DNA of 64,000 nucleotides from Echinometra lucunter (GCA_029962745.1 CM057161.1:6833876-6897875), one strand, 5' to 3'; positions 12,601 through 23,186 are shown, counted from the stretch's first letter. Program-made: numbers and translations. The notes: generated by a model from the sequence alone, not told the origin.

Positions 12601-15600
12601 TATCCCAATTCTTTCCTTAAGAGTAAGCCTAATTGAGTATCAGTATGATGTTAATGGGCGTCTTGTTTAAAAAAATGCTAATTCTCTGTTCCTAGATCAC
12701 GATTCGCAAATTTATTGCTTATTTTCGAAGCCGAGGCGAAGGCGACTCTAAAGAAAATGGACGCCCCAAAAAATTGGGTTTTTAAGATTTTTGGTAGCTA
12801 TTTCAGCTCCGCCGAGGGTAAGATCGCCCGTCGCCCCTGGGTATTATTTACCGATACCCATGCATAACAGCACAGGCTGCAAGGCAGATTCTTCACAAGG
12901 AGTCTCAAATTGAAAGAAATACTACAGCATAGTCCCAGGGATGACTGAGAATTAAAGCAATTCTGTAATTTGTAAGTATGTATTGGCACATCACAGGGAG
13001 GTGGTTTGAGAGAACCTAGAAAGTATGCACCCGCATTCATTTACTACTCACATACCGCTAATAATTTCATTGGGGAGAACTTAAAGGGAACCCCCCCCCC
13101 CCAATGCTTGGTCATAACATCAACTATGCTATGCACTGGAAAGTACCCTTCACATACAGCCAGGATGTTGGGGCTCATGGATTTTGCCCCCATCCAATTT
13201 CCTCAAACAGCAGTTGTAGCAAACACAGACAGGGGCAATGTGTGTGTGTGTGTGGGGGGGGGGGGGGAGGTGGTTGTCACAAGGGTATGGGTGGTGCAGC
13301 AGCTCCCCATCCTCTCCCATCCCTCTTTCAAAACCTTTGTCCCCATGCCCCCCCCCCCCAAAAAAAAAAAGAGATGCCCTTGGACACAGATTACTTACCA
13401 CGGACACTCCCTGTAATGATCCCATCATCCGAAGCTTCTGATATCCTACTGCGGCAGAATTTCAAGCTAGGAGGGGAAGAGGCAAGAACACAAAAAACAG
13501 GGTGGCAATTTAGCACCTGGGAAATTTCATGTTACCCACAAATCATGCAAGTAGAAACATCTTGATTTAACATGAACCTATATTACAACTCTCAAAAAAT
13601 AGGAGCTTTATTAAACGATTATGAAATACATATACCCATTCAACAATGATGATTTTTCTCTATCATTTTTCGGTCTTTTTTCTTTTTTTTTTTTGCTCAA
13701 ACTTTTATCAATGCAAAACACTCAAGTATCACATTACAAACTACCTGATGCAGCTTTAATATATATAACTGATAGCATTTCAAACTTGATACAACAAATT
13801 AAGAAACATCAACTTTAGCGCACGACTGCATTTCTGCTCCCCAACCTCAAATAAAAATACATCATATATCCGTGAAAAGGACAAAATTCCTCAAGTTTCG
13901 GAGAGACAGCAATGTGTATTCTTGTAAGAATTTTGTGGGAAAATGCTCCACATACATGTATCAGCAAGACAACTGGATAAGCTTCATGTTATCTGATTGC
14001 ACACTTGGGGGCAGGGGAAGATCTTTAAATATTAAGGCAGTGAATCCAAAGACTTTCATGCTCAAGAATCCCCTGTATTTCAGGACAGCTACATGAGCAA
14101 AGCTTCATCTGTAGTATCAAGAATTCTTCCAGAGTTGAGAAAAAAACATATATACAGTCAACTCTGCATAAGTCGAAGTCGCAGAAGTCGAATAATCGCC
14201 TAAGTCGAAGGTCTGTACTGGGTCCCATCCCTTTATTTTCTATTGTTTTTGACCCCTCATAAGTCGAATTTTCTCTAAGTCGAAGCACTTTCTTCAGTCC
14301 CAAGAAATTCGACTTAGGCAGAGTTGACTGTATTGCAGTTGGACAGTTTTCATTTCCTCCATTTGAGGGGAAGGGTGAGGGTCATGAGCACTGAGCAGTA
14401 CTTGGACTAGTGACCCAATTCGTAATATGCTTCTATTAGCTTTAAAAAAAAGGTAAAGAAAAGAAAAAAAATCAGACTGACGCACAAACATTCAGTTTTA
14501 TGACTTTATTTTCATATATCTTCTATAGCTGCGCTATTCATTACATACATGTACTGTCATTGACATACATTATATTGTATATTGAAAACACAACATACAG
14601 TTTAAGAGATCCAAATTTTAACAAACATGAAATTGCACTTCAAATTGCACATGTACACTCACACACAAAATATTATGAACTGTAAAGTCTATGCAAGGTC
14701 ATTTCAACATGTTCCAATACAAAAATGAAGTTGCAACTCGGGCACATACATATATTACACTTGGAATGACCATACATGTACATGTACTTTTGCAGGTGAT
14801 AACACATTTTTACATAAATGTCACTGTTCAAATCCTCTGCTTTGATAACACTTTTTAAAATTTTATTTGTTTACCTTGAACATACTAAAAAAACACAATT
14901 TCATCTTTGAAGCAAGAGAGAAGTGAGTTAGTAACATCTTCCATTAAGTGGGACCAATTTACTCTCTCCTACAATAAACAAGGGGTAAGTGAACCAGGCA
15001 GTAACAAAATAAAAAGTTATGCTTAACGAAATGTGTACATGTAACTGTACTTGTACATACTAGCCGCTAATACTAGTAACCAAATTAAACCAATCAAACT
15101 CAAAATAAATAAAAATGCACACCATAAAAGCCCAAGTTTTTTCATTTTTTGTCCTAGAAGTACTGATCTTAAACAGGGCTATCTGAGGTCCAATATACAA
15201 AGACATTCCCCCTCTCCCCCCCCCCCAAAAAAAAATAAAATAAGATCACAATGAAAGCCCATAATTGCAACAACTTTTATGTTTATTTACTTTCCTCATG
15301 TTCACAAGCCCCATTATTTTGCTACAAGTTGCATATCTAGGGGGGGCAAGGGGGCATGAGCCCCAGGCACCACCTGAAGGGGGGGCACAGTAAAGCAAAA
15401 GCAAAAGCAAAAGCAAACAAACAAAACAACAAAAAATCCTGACCAATCAAAGAGAGATTCAAAATTTCAAGGTTTTTTTTCATTGGCATCTGAAGTTGGG
15501 GGCACCATTTTCCCTAGTACATCATACACCACTGTTTGCTATGGACCACCGGGGGGAATGAGATGGAGCCCTGTGTTAATGTACACCTTGTTACCAATTA

Positions 15601-18600
15601 CATCTCAAAAACATTTGCATGAGCCAAACCTCACCCATAACATCATTAAGAGCTGTATTTGATTTTAATATGCAGCGCGTAGCAAGTGGTAACCCTAAAA
15701 AATTTGGGCCTGTAATGAATAATGCTTGCATGTACTACATAATAAACATTCTTGAGAAACGATACTCTTACACTCGATAAACGACTGCACTTTAGGCAAA
15801 GCATCTGTTCAGTAACTACAAACACCAACATCTATTTCTCTTTATATTACATGTACTTGTTATCACCTAGACCCAGGGTTTTGTCCTAGAGTTAATTTTC
15901 CTTGGAGGTAACCGTCCAAAGGGTAAATCAACAGGAGGACCAATTGTCCTTGGGTGATATTGTGGTAAAATGCAACTGCCATGGGGATAGTCTTCAGGAC
16001 AATTGTCTTAGCATCACTTAACAAGATTTTGCTGAGAATCGGCCATTAAAAAGAATGAAAGTTCACTAAAGTTACTTCCAATTGATCAAATTCATTTAAA
16101 TCAACTATCTTTTTTTCCCCAAATAAATGTTGGAATGATACCCCTCCCTGGCTGTCCAATCTAGATATCTCCCTTTAAGACACTGTTCCATAAAATATTC
16201 AAACACATGCTTCACGACTACCTTTACATAAATTGCTTGTTTTAATCTAAATGACAGTCAATATTCTCCATTTCAGTTAGTGTCTAACCATAACCCTACT
16301 GAGTTTCCTCGTAAATGAACTTATTTGTGCCTGCCCCTCCCTCACACGTAACCAAAAAAATGGAATTTGACCACTTCAAAATGTCTTGGTTTACAGAGGA
16401 GTATATTACACATTTCAGATTAAAATATTCAGTTTTCACTTGTAGATCCAGCAAGCAGAAATAGGCCAATGTAGCTCATAATGAGCCACACCCTAGACGC
16501 ATGTACCATTCATCACATTTCGTGTTTTTTTTTTTTAATAGAAATTCTTGTCATTTCGATAACAAATTTTCAATTTCTCAGCAAATTATAACCATTTGTG
16601 TACAAAAGTTTCCTTCAGACTTTTCACAGGGGTAATCTTTCTGTATTTTGGGGTTTTTTTTAAAGAGCTCTTCCCTTTGAGGTCTCTTTAACTCTTACGG
16701 TGCCAAGGGGTTTTGCTTGTTCCAAGATTCTACCAAATCATGAACAATGCTTACTTTTCAAATGCCTGGAAATCTTCAACAGTAACTCCTATACAAATAT
16801 TTGTACACAAAAGTCGTAGAAAATTTATTACCCTTTCAAATGAAACCAAGTATTCTTATTAATTCAATGCCATGCATAAAAATCATTGTGAAACAGCACT
16901 GAGCTTCCCTCTTGGCCTTTACATTTTCATTTCTCATAATTTTTTGCTATTGTTTTATGCTAAAGTGACTGTGGATCCTTTACAAAATCTGCAGTTTTCT
17001 TTAAAAAATCTTATGGTAGCATATAGTGACTGATAGATATCTTAAATACTATATTCATCCTCTAAACTTTGACATATTTTCATCACCATATACTTCTTTT
17101 TAAGTGGAGCAATGGCCGATTGAAAATGCGAAGTCTCTTTGTCACATGTACGTGACATCAGCACTGCAAAAGTTAAGCTAAACACTATATTATGTAATCC
17201 CCTGTATTTTCTTCTTTATCGTTTTCATTTTCAGTATAAGTTATTTGGTGAGAAACTCCCCTTTCACAGGAATTCTTGAAGAAGAAAGAAGTTTCATTTT
17301 ATTTCATAAGCAAATTGTATAGAATAACCTGGGTAAAAACCACCATCATTTTCATGTTCAACCAAATAAATTTGCCAGAATTTAAAATTTTCAGATTTTG
17401 GACAACTATATATGTAAAAAGATGTTTGGTACTGCAAAATCGGAAAATAGCACTCAACCTCAACTTATACATACTTGAGCTTTCCAACATGCACTCATCA
17501 GAATAAATTGCGTGAATGAATGTTTCCATGTATATTATTTCGATTTACAGCTTTCTCTTCATTCACGTGATTTACTCTGATGAGTGCATGTTACAAAGCT
17601 CAAGTATGTGTGTGTGTTCAAACTTCAAAGCTATTTTCCCAATTTCGCAGTACCAAACATCTATTTAGCTATCCAACATCTGTACATTTCAAATTCTTGG
17701 AAATGTAGTTCTGGAAAATTCAGATATTGACATCTATGACCTACTTGAACGAAAGTCTAGTTATTTTGCCCCATTATGATGATGCATACTAGACAAGTAG
17801 TTTTAAAAAAATTGAGGTTTATGCCCTAAAATCATTTTTGATTATCTTCCTATGGTGATGCATATTATTATTAAGTTTGAAGATCCACCACAAATTTTTC
17901 TTTGGAACTGCATAACCAAGGCTGAACCTGAAATTTCAAATGTGACCTCTATGAACTTCAACCAACATACATGTAAGCCCCCCCCCCCCCCCCCATCTAA
18001 TCAGATCATCTTCATATGGTGATATATACTCAAGCCAAGTCTGAAGGTCATATCTCTAACAGTTCTTGAGATATTGTGCTAATAAAAAGGTGGGATTGAC
18101 AGACAGATGGATGGACCATGGATGGATGACCCAAAAATAAAATGCCTCTGACATTACCCTGTGGGTGAGTGGCAGGGAAAAAATCTAAAAAATAGCCCTC
18201 GTAAGTTGCAAGAGTCCCCGTAAATTGCTATTAGGTTCAATACAAAATGTTATTTGGAATGAACAGAAGTAGGAAAAATAGCTCCCGTACAGAAAATATT
18301 ATTTTTTCCCGGGTGGGCAGAGGCATTTTAAAAATGCCAAAAAGGTGGGGAATATGACGCTTTCATGAAGCTGGATGCAGCTTTTATAAAACTGTCTAGA
18401 AAATGGGAAAGACAATTTGCCATCATTTTGCTTTCCAAGATTAAAGAGATTTTTTAAATCTCTGACCTAGCTAAAATAAGAGTTTATGTACAGGCAAACT
18501 CTTTCTCAGTCTTGTTAATGGGCCCATCACATTTTGCTTGCTACATGTAATGAGGAAATCTTGTATTAATCAGTTGTTTTTTAGAATCTTATGTTTCTTG

Positions 18601-20941
18601 TTGTAGTGCATCTAAAATCTTTACTCATTTTGAGAATTTTGCCAATTTGCCTGTACATAAATCTTATTTTAACCAATGGTGTTTCTAGCAATTGTAGTAA
18701 CATCAGCTTCAGATGAATATATCCCACAGATTTCTCATCTCATCTGATCTCTCAGAAGATATGTTTGTTACAGTCCATTGTAACCACAGTAGCAGCAGCA
18801 AAATTCAAATGAAAATGCAGCATACTTCCAGTATTGTCGGTCCAGCAAGTATCACAAAGGTCATAAATATTCAAATTTCCATTTCCTAAAATCCATAACA
18901 TGAAGTTTCCTCCATTTTGCTAAAAAAAACTTATATGTAGAATTAGGCATTAGTATTGAATCCAAATTTAAAAACAAACTTTCAAATTCATGTCTCGCTG
19001 TTGCCACTGAATCCATTAACATTTCATATCAAGAACTTATGCACTGTGAGCATTATGACATGTAGGTTCCATGGAAACAATCCCCTGTATTTCAGGACAG
19101 CTATGAGCAAAGCTTCATCTGTAGTATCAGCTGACCGTTCTGGCACTGGCGCTGGACAGTGGACACACTTCTGGCACAGGGACATCATAGTGTTCAGATC
19201 CGCATGTTAAAGACTGCTTGCCTCAGGGTGACATTTGCAGAAGATTACGTTGAAGAGCATCAGCTTATCTTAAAACTCCCCACATGCTCCTATGAGGTAC
19301 TTTGATCTAGATGGAGGAAGTAACAACATCTGCCAAGTTTGTTTATATCATGGGATGTCTACCATCGTTCAGGTGATGTATGCAAATGTCAAATGTCAGT
19401 ACTTTCAAGAAGAAGCCCTTTCAAAACAGTGTGTAGATGACTCACAAGACACAGCTGGATTCAGATGTAGGATGCTTCTTTCTCACAGGAAGATTAAGGG
19501 CTGAGGTACTAATACTTTGTTCAATGCTCCCCTCTCCAATTTCCTGTCCCTCTCTCATGACAAGAAATTTTCCTTTGGAAGCTGCCGATGTTCAAATCCA
19601 TCTGCTATGCATGTCATAAATTATATCTCTTTCCACATCAAGCTTCCTTGGTAAGCTACACCTTCTATGTCAATTTGCAGACAAGTCTGAGAGACTTTCA
19701 TGAATGTCTTCAGGTCATCTCATGCCTCGGCATTTCCTGAATGATGAATGTGTCCATGTGTATTCAACAGTTGACATGTTGATTGCTCTTGAAGAGGAAC
19801 AACTATTCAGCACTCCTTTCTCCTGAATTTAGCTTTGCATTTGATATTTCTGGAGCAAAAAGAAACTATCTTCATTTACTGCAACATACAAAACTTTACA
19901 TTGATGAAGCCTCGACAGCAACTTTGGTTGTGATGGATCAATAGCATCATCTATTTAAACTTCTAATTTCTCATGCGTAACAGTTTTAACTGATCTTGGA
20001 AGTTGCAAGGCAGATCATGAATTTGTTCAGAGTAGAAATCTACAGCATTTTACAAGTCCAATGACATCCTTACAAATTTTCCACAGCAAAGCAAAGGCAT
20101 TGTTGGTGCCAATTTAAAGCTGCTGTGACTGAAGCTCTCTGCAAGCTTGATTTGTTGCGTATTTTTTACGCAGCCACCAACTAGCCAGGTGCCTATGTTT
20201 ACCATTTGCATGACGCTTCAGCCGAATGAAGAAGGCCCACACCACAGATCTGGGACAAGATGCATTGAAATCAAACCCCTCCATGAGCGTGAGAATGTGA
20301 CTTTTCAGCGAAGATGTTGAGGACTTGAGGTGCATATCTAAAGTCAGCTACTCACTCACTCAGGCTAAACTGACAGGAACTTGAGAGGATCGATTGGACT
20401 CAGAGATGAAATCAGGCAAGAAGCTCTTCTTCGTGCGCTGCTTGCGACTTTTTGTTGGCCTCGTGAAACATTTTCAAGGAAATCTTCCTTAAAAACTGAC
20501 TTCTCTACTTATCTGTACTCCACAGCCTACGCTTTTAGCATGCTCTTTCAGATCAGATGCTTTCAAATTTCACGGTGGTCATCCTTCTCAAGACTCCATC
20601 TAGGCCTAACTTACATCGAAGACTTCGCATGCAAGTGCTGAAGTGAAACTGCAGTGCAGCATTGCATTGTCGACCTCACACACTTTGGCAGTGATGCATG
20701 GGTGCCGGTGGCGGTGATCATGGCGGGTATTCATCAACTCGATAGTTTATACACACAGAAAATTTCGAATTCCCCCTCAGACGTGACAAGAACTCCATCA
20801 TTTTTATCACTAAAGGTATCTCTAATACTTTTTACTTCATACAACAATTGGAATGTCCGATTTTATCCACACTTACAACTCATTTCGGCCGTTTTTCTCC
20901 CAGCTTTTACAGGTCTCGTCGTTTATCGGGAAACTCGCCAT
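446..20941 (-). CDS. THOC2: THO complex subunit 2 (THOC2), 5' part, 11 exons
   Basis: THOC2 is the scaffold of the nuclear THO/TREX complex, which couples transcription to mRNP packaging and export. Exons, in transcript order: 20877-20941, 13399-13466, 9737-9828, 9005-9056, 8538-8608, 7254-7375, 5852-5985, 4445-4605, 3200-3292, 1823-1969, 446-618. All phases agree and give about 393 residues, roughly the N-terminal quarter of a ~1,600-residue family member; the rest lies left of the window. Recognised blocks in order are [89 protein letters not shown] and DNQKIGL, in the same order as human THOC2 as I remember it. Start chosen: ATG with A at -3 and G at +4. The intron after 4445 has a GC donor. 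Introns are loaded with mobile-element fragments. Confidence 0.93.
700..1070 (+). repeat. TGACCT-rich interspersed repeat, copy 1
   Basis: Repeated phrases of the type gacctcatttgacctctgacc are followed by 'ccaagtt' and 'gttgcaaag'. The same family occurs at about 5340-5610, 11340-11840, 17740-18180, 31010-31540, 33180-33310, 33840-34300, 41560-41900 and 44180-44640. No coding potential was seen. The family is probably an old non-autonomous transposon. Confidence 0.6.
1516..1685. mobile_element. MITE-like palindromic element, ATTACCATGGTACC family
   Basis: The ends ctacctttgtaaaaa and tttttacaagggtag form terminal inverted repeats. The interior has many short inverted ATGGTAA/TTACCAT units. 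A second copy lies at 6619-6764. Confidence 0.6.
1823..1969 (-). CDS. THOC2: THOC2 exon 10
   Basis: Encodes [20 protein letters not shown], then [19 protein letters not shown] and a Lys/Asp/Glu-rich tail, phase 0 at both ends. The charged tract [11 protein letters not shown] parallels the acidic/basic run at this position in human THOC2. The acceptor is TTTCCAG and the donor CAG|GTTTGT. Confidence 0.9.
2529..3018 (+). mobile_element. GGTACC/TGACGTCA element, copy 1
   Basis: About 490 bp, beginning cttaaagggggtaccc and ending gtattcactttaa. The centre has repeated inverted gacgtcaaagtgggtacc blocks including the palindrome TGACGTCA. Near-identical copies lie at 11883-12372 (reverse), 42671-42990 (truncated), 54191-54289 (fragment) and 54451-54934. 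Confidence 0.75.
3200..3292 (-). CDS. THOC2: THOC2 exon 9
   Basis: Encodes [20 protein letters not shown] and then [11 protein letters not shown], phase 0 at both ends. The acceptor is TTTTGCAG and the donor CAT|GTAAGC. It corresponds to human LYRVAAVLLQ...LDDLYVH. Confidence 0.92.
3665..3800 (-). mobile_element. tRNA-derived SINE, copy 1
   Basis: On the minus strand a tRNA-like head (gtggtccagtggttaaaggc, with a TTTGATCCC B-box) is followed by 'ttgagcaaggcattttgtct' and a tail 'cgtacatcaaataaatt'. The plus-strand copy at 22977-23120 has the same head, body and tail. Confidence 0.75.
4445..4605 (-). CDS. THOC2: THOC2 exon 8 (GC splice donor)
   Basis: Encodes [20 protein letters not shown] through LGFKFQFYK. 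The acceptor is TTTCCCAG. The exon must end at AAG followed by GCGAGT, because the next exon opens in phase 0 with EEN, as in the family. A downstream GT (gcga|gtgtga) would shift the frame. This is therefore a GC-AG intron. Confidence 0.93.
4690..5045 (+). mobile_element. LINE 3' end fragment, decayed
   Basis: A frameshifted reading gives SITPKLWK and then a FKxxQKxxSF-like ending, the usual C-terminus of CR1/L2/jockey-type reverse transcriptases. The tail 'gtgctatataaatgtactta' with TTATTATT matches the tail of the better copy at 43323-44180. Confidence 0.5.
5496..5525. repeat. (ATT)n microsatellite
   Basis: Six to seven ATT units inside a THOC2 intron, next to a TGACCT-rich repeat fragment. 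Confidence 0.9.
5852..5985 (-). CDS. THOC2: THOC2 exon 7
   Basis: Encodes [20 protein letters not shown] and then SELTQ... to KALI, ending in phase 1. [12 protein letters not shown] is nearly invariant in animal THOC2. The acceptor is TTATTCAG and the donor ATAG|GTATG. Confidence 0.95.
6619..6764. mobile_element. MITE-like palindromic element, ATTACCATGGTACC family, copy 2
   Basis: Starts ctacccttgtaaaaaatta and is rich in inverted ATGGTAA/TTACCAT. It is similar to 1516-1685. The right terminus is less clear. Confidence 0.55.
6886..7186. mobile_element. fold-back element, about 300 bp
   Basis: The outer arms are 'cccatattcacaaagg' and 'cctttgtgaatacg'. Inside them aagttaaaccatggttta and ctatgggtagccaaa are matched in inverse orientation further right. 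No ORF was seen. It sits in a THOC2 intron. Confidence 0.7.
7254..7375 (-). CDS. THOC2: THOC2 exon 6
   Basis: Encodes [20 protein letters not shown] and continues to RLKTKL, ending with TT of a split Phe codon. LKERLD and KTKLF are family-conserved. The acceptor is AAATACAG and the donor CTT|GTGAGT. Confidence 0.92.
7984..8034. repeat. perfect 17-bp hairpin with nested GC stem
   Basis: Arms aatgcgaccattttcct and aggaaaatggtcgcatt are exactly complementary. Inside them ggggc pairs with gcccc around a 3-nt loop. Only a GA/GA internal mismatch breaks the stem. Confidence 0.85.
8538..8608 (-). CDS. THOC2: THOC2 exon 5
   Basis: Encodes [20 protein letters not shown] and then TACS. The acceptor is ATTTCAG and the donor TTCG|GTATG. 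The DIET start matches human THOC2; the middle is divergent. Confidence 0.85.
9005..9056 (-). CDS. THOC2: THOC2 exon 4
   Basis: A 52-bp exon encoding [17 protein letters not shown], ending in phase 1. The acceptor is TTTTTTAG and the donor AAAG|GTAGG. It corresponds to the PSILADVF block of human THOC2. Confidence 0.88.
9694..9725. repeat. (ATT)n tail, possible LINE/SINE 3' end
   Basis: 'gcgcgttacaaatgtgctg' followed by about ten ATT units resembles the 3' tail seen at 44157-44180, so this may be a short retroelement end. It lies just downstream of THOC2 exon 3. Confidence 0.5.
9737..9828 (-). CDS. THOC2: THOC2 exon 3
   Basis: Encodes [20 protein letters not shown] and then [11 protein letters not shown]. 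The acceptor is TTTTTTCAG and the donor GTG|GTGAGT. IKGTLK is a well-conserved THOC2 motif. A (ATT)n tract lies immediately downstream in the intron. Confidence 0.9.
10414..10592. mobile_element. pogo/Tigger-like MITE
   Basis: Ends agtggaaactcggtataa and ttatactgagtttccact are inverted repeats. The interior repeats 'gatataacaatattcctg' and 'cataacgatattcctg'. The style is that of Tc1/mariner-pogo non-autonomous elements. Confidence 0.6.
10770..11129. mobile_element. TIR element with ~44-bp inverted ends
   Basis: Left end aaaggtgctttcacacacga and following 'tgcgacagtgtggtaacaca' are mirrored at the right by tgtgttaccacactgtcgca and 'tcatgtgtgaaagcacctt'. A TA dinucleotide flanks both ends. 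No transposase ORF is present. Confidence 0.8.
11340..11840 (+). repeat. TGACCT-rich interspersed repeat, copy with internal duplication
   Basis: Three successive sub-blocks each contain 'gacct..gac' half-sites, 'aatctaatcagatcattg', 'ccaag..tgaag' and 'agttatcgc', and the array ends in 'ggacggacagacaccc'. The internal repetition suggests tandem growth of a ~150-180-bp core. Confidence 0.6.
11883..12372 (-). mobile_element. GGTACC/TGACGTCA element, copy 2
   Basis: Reverse-orientation copy of 2529-3018, full length. It runs from 'cttaaagtgattacac' to 'gggtaccccctttaa' and retains TGACGTCA twice. Confidence 0.75.
13239..13268. repeat. (GT)n followed by poly-G
   Basis: About 13 bases of GT repeat pass into about 14 G. 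It lies next to poly-C/poly-A tracts at 13351-13371, just downstream of THOC2 exon 2. Confidence 0.85.
13399..13466 (-). CDS. THOC2: THOC2 exon 2
   Basis: The acceptor is CTCCTAG and the donor GTG|GTAAGT. It encodes [14 protein letters not shown]... and ends in phase 1. It aligns to the human segment starting FLHLCRIL. Intron 1, upstream, is about 7.4 kb. Confidence 0.85.
14155..14330. mobile_element. mariner/pogo-like MITE with TA target duplication
   Basis: Termini cagtcaactctgcataagtc and gacttaggcagagttgactg are inverted repeats flanked on both sides by TA. Internal 'aagtcgaa' units repeat several times. It is 176 bp, with no ORF. Confidence 0.8.
17396..17690. mobile_element. fold-back element
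   Basis: 'catgcactcatcagaataaa' and 'tttactctgatgagtgcatg' are inverted copies around a ~60-bp centre. The flanks 'gatgtttggtactgc' and 'gcagtaccaaacatc' are also inverted, so the arms extend at least 100 bases. Confidence 0.75.
17740..18180 (+). repeat. TGACCT-rich interspersed repeat
   Basis: Contains 'gacctctatgaacttcaacc', a poly-C tract (17978-17995), 'cttcatatggtgatatatac', 'cttgagatattgtg' and 'gacagacagatgga', the family's typical order. Confidence 0.6.
20877..20941 (-). CDS. THOC2: THOC2 exon 1 (coding part)
   Basis: This encodes [21 protein letters not shown] plus two bases of the next codon. The donor is TT|GTAAGT. The W-E-K-x-G-R-x-E-F pattern matches the THOC2 N-terminus, and the split TT|C codon joins exactly to exon 2. 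The ATG has a favourable context (AACATGG). The 5'UTR boundary cannot be seen. Confidence 0.9.
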
Positions 20942-20959
20942 GTTGAATTCACAAATTAC

Positions 20960-20992
20960 ATGCGCGCAATGCGCATGCGCGCGCTTTGCATA
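20960..20992 (-). promoter_or_regulatory. THOC2 core promoter: NRF1-like CpG-rich motif
   Basis: About 30 bases upstream of the THOC2 start codon lies TGCGCATGCGC, a match to the palindromic NRF1 consensus, within a short CpG cluster. Next to it is ATGCAAA (octamer-like) on the gene strand. NRF1 sites near start sites are common in housekeeping genes. No TATA box was seen at a suitable distance. Confidence 0.5.
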
Positions 20993-21044
20993 ATATGGAC
21001 CTTGCTTTTATGAATTTATGCCCGACCAAAATAGCTTTTTTATT

Positions 21045-21052
<8 letters not shown>

Positions 21053-21101
<49 letters not shown>

Positions 21102-21150
21102 CTCTCTCTCTCTTTCTCTTTCTCTCTCTCTATCTTTCTTTCTTTTCTTT
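21053..21150. repeat. interrupted (CT)n microsatellite
   Basis: About 90 bases of CT repeat interrupted by TTT, upstream of the THOC2 start. A (TTC)n tract follows at 21267-21292. Confidence 0.95.
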
Positions 21151-22976
21151 TTTTTGGTTAACAGAATTTTTAATATGGTAATTTCAAAATATGAGCAATT
21201 ACCAACCCAATGCTTGATCAATCTAGAATTTTTAATTATTTTTCTTACATTCTTTCTTTTTTATTTCTTCTTCTTCTTCTTCTTCTTTTAAATTGCATCC
21301 TTCATAGTTGAAAATCAACACGCTGCAGATCGAGTGGTGTGCATGCATAGCTTTCACAATATTCATCCATTCACTTTTTCAATTTTTTGCTTTCCGAAAC
21401 CATCCTGTTATCTGTCACACAGAAATAGAAGACGTCTTCTGTGATCTGGCGAGCGGTACGAGTGAGAAATTCTTGTAGGTAGAAGTGGTAATTCGTCTTC
21501 AAAATACAATATGGGCCTATAAAATACCTAAGTTCGGTCACCTCACTGGCAGAATTCGTTTGTTTTCCCCATCAATCCTGCATGTATCTAGATATCATAC
21601 GAACGAGACAAAAAAAGAACCCCTTTTCATGGTCGTCATCAAAATACGATATAATACATTTGCCAAATAATGCTTTGGGCACCTGTACTCTGCCGTCCTA
21701 AACTTTTTTGTTTCTACAACTGAAGGCGAGCTATACCAACAAAAGCTCTACTTTCTTTAAAAAGTAGATTTGCCATCGAAATACATGACTTTTATGATGA
21801 ACATCTTCCTATAGAATTCCAGGACAGCCGGGCACCTCGCTGACAAAAGTATGATATTCGAGCATCCTGCTGGAATAAGAGTGCTGCTGTTCCAAAAAAA
21901 TTTGTCATCTTCATCTTTTCATATTATAAATTTGTTTATAAATATATTTATAAAGAAATTCATAATATGAAGAAGAGGAGGATGGGATGGGAAAATAACT
22001 TATTCTGATGGGTTCTCTGTTACCCCTCATAAAAATCAGGGGGGTGCTGCAGCACCCAGTACCGATAGCTGGCTCGGGGGGGGGGGGGTGCAGCATGACC
22101 CAGCAGTGAGCACTCCGGCTCCCAGGGTCATGTTAGCACCCCTTTTCCTTTGTCCTCCTCTTTTGATTATCCCTTTACATCTGGTAAATGAGTTATGTAC
22201 AGTCTCTAACATAGTCTTATACGTAGAGAAGCTTCATATAATACAGATGATATCAAATTCAATAGGAAAGAACGGTGTCGGTGCCCCTATAAATTGAAGC
22301 AACTGAGGATATTTTTCGTTTTTTCTCTCTCTCTAAAACTCGCTCGCTGAGCTCGCTCGCTGTTACTTATTATATCTCAGGCCAGGCATGGCATATAGTG
22401 TGTTGTAACCATATAGTCTTATCTATTCTATTCATGTCGAAACTATGCCTAAAATCAAGACCCCATGGTCAAATCTCTGCATTACATTGTATTATGATTA
22501 TACATTGTATATTTCACTCGACATTAATCACTGAACTATCTTCAGATCGGTGAAAAGACTGTTCATTGTATTCATTTTCTGTTATGCACTGCATTGAATA
22601 CATGGATAGATCTATTTAAGTGGCATCAACAAAGTATTGTCAAATATTTACAAATAAACAACTTCCCACTCAGTTGGAAATTCCCACTTCCGCGCCGCTT
22701 CGACCGGTGGAGATTCCCAGTGGGAATTCCCAGTGTCTCTCTCTCTCTATATATATAATTATATATATAAAAAAAAAATTGATTGAGTCGTAGGTTCAAT
22801 GCCATGCCCCGTCCAATCAAATTTGTTCTCAAGAACAAAGTACAATCATAGGGTACAATACTGTTATAAGCTATAATGAAATCGTTGCATTTCATTGGCT
22901 GTGAGCAGATTTGTTCAACGTGACAATGATAAAACTCGTGCAGATGATCGGGAAGAGGGACTAGGATCGGAAAGAG

Positions 22977-23120
22977 GTGCCGTGGTCGAGTGGTCTAAGG
23001 CGCTTGACTGGAGACGCGAAGGTAGGGGGTTCGATCCCCGCGGTACGGCACTTATGTCCTTAAGCAAGGCATTTCATCTACATTGCTCTTTTATCGTACA
23101 TCAAATAAATGAAAATGCTA
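22977..23120 (+). mobile_element. tRNA-derived SINE, copy 2
   Basis: The first 75 bases fold like a tRNA: GTGCCGT pairs perfectly with ACGGCAC, with A-box TGGTCGAGTGGTC and B-box GGTTCGATCCC. The anticodon stem does not pair, so it is not a working tRNA. The body 'ccttaagcaaggcatttca' and tail 'cgtacatcaaataaatga' match the copy at 3665-3800. Confidence 0.8.
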
Positions 23121-23186
23121 TTATTGATACAACGTGTGCACGTGTTTAATTTTAAAAAAAAATTATAGTGTTGGAGAGTGCACTGG

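Larger units (their letters stand above)
13467..20876 (-). other. THOC2 intron 1 (7.4 kb)
   Basis: No coding exon recognised. Holds a mariner-like MITE (14155-14330), poly-C/G and (CAAAAG)n tracts (15200-15425), a fold-back at 17396-17690, a TGACCT repeat (17740-18180) and a ~60-bp segment shared between about 14062 and 19079. The stretch 18950-20640 is less AT-rich, but I recognise no gene in it. Confidence 0.7.

Noticed and set aside
13006..13565. Overlapping plus-strand ORFs of 136 and 153 codons and a minus ORF
   Set aside because: They run through GT, poly-G, poly-C and poly-A tracts and overlap each other in three frames; only THOC2 exon 2 is real here.
20114..20335. 73-codon minus-strand ORF in THOC2 intron 1
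   Set aside because: Looks moderately protein-like, but no family recognised, no splice context, and stops are frequent around it.
20986..21291. 101-codon ORF rich in Leu-Ser repeats and its minus counterpart
   Set aside because: Direct translation of (CT)n and (TTC)n microsatellites.
22977..23052. Functional tRNA gene
   Set aside because: The acceptor stem and both promoter boxes look good, but the anticodon stem does not pair and a SINE body and tail follow, matched by another copy at 3665-3800.
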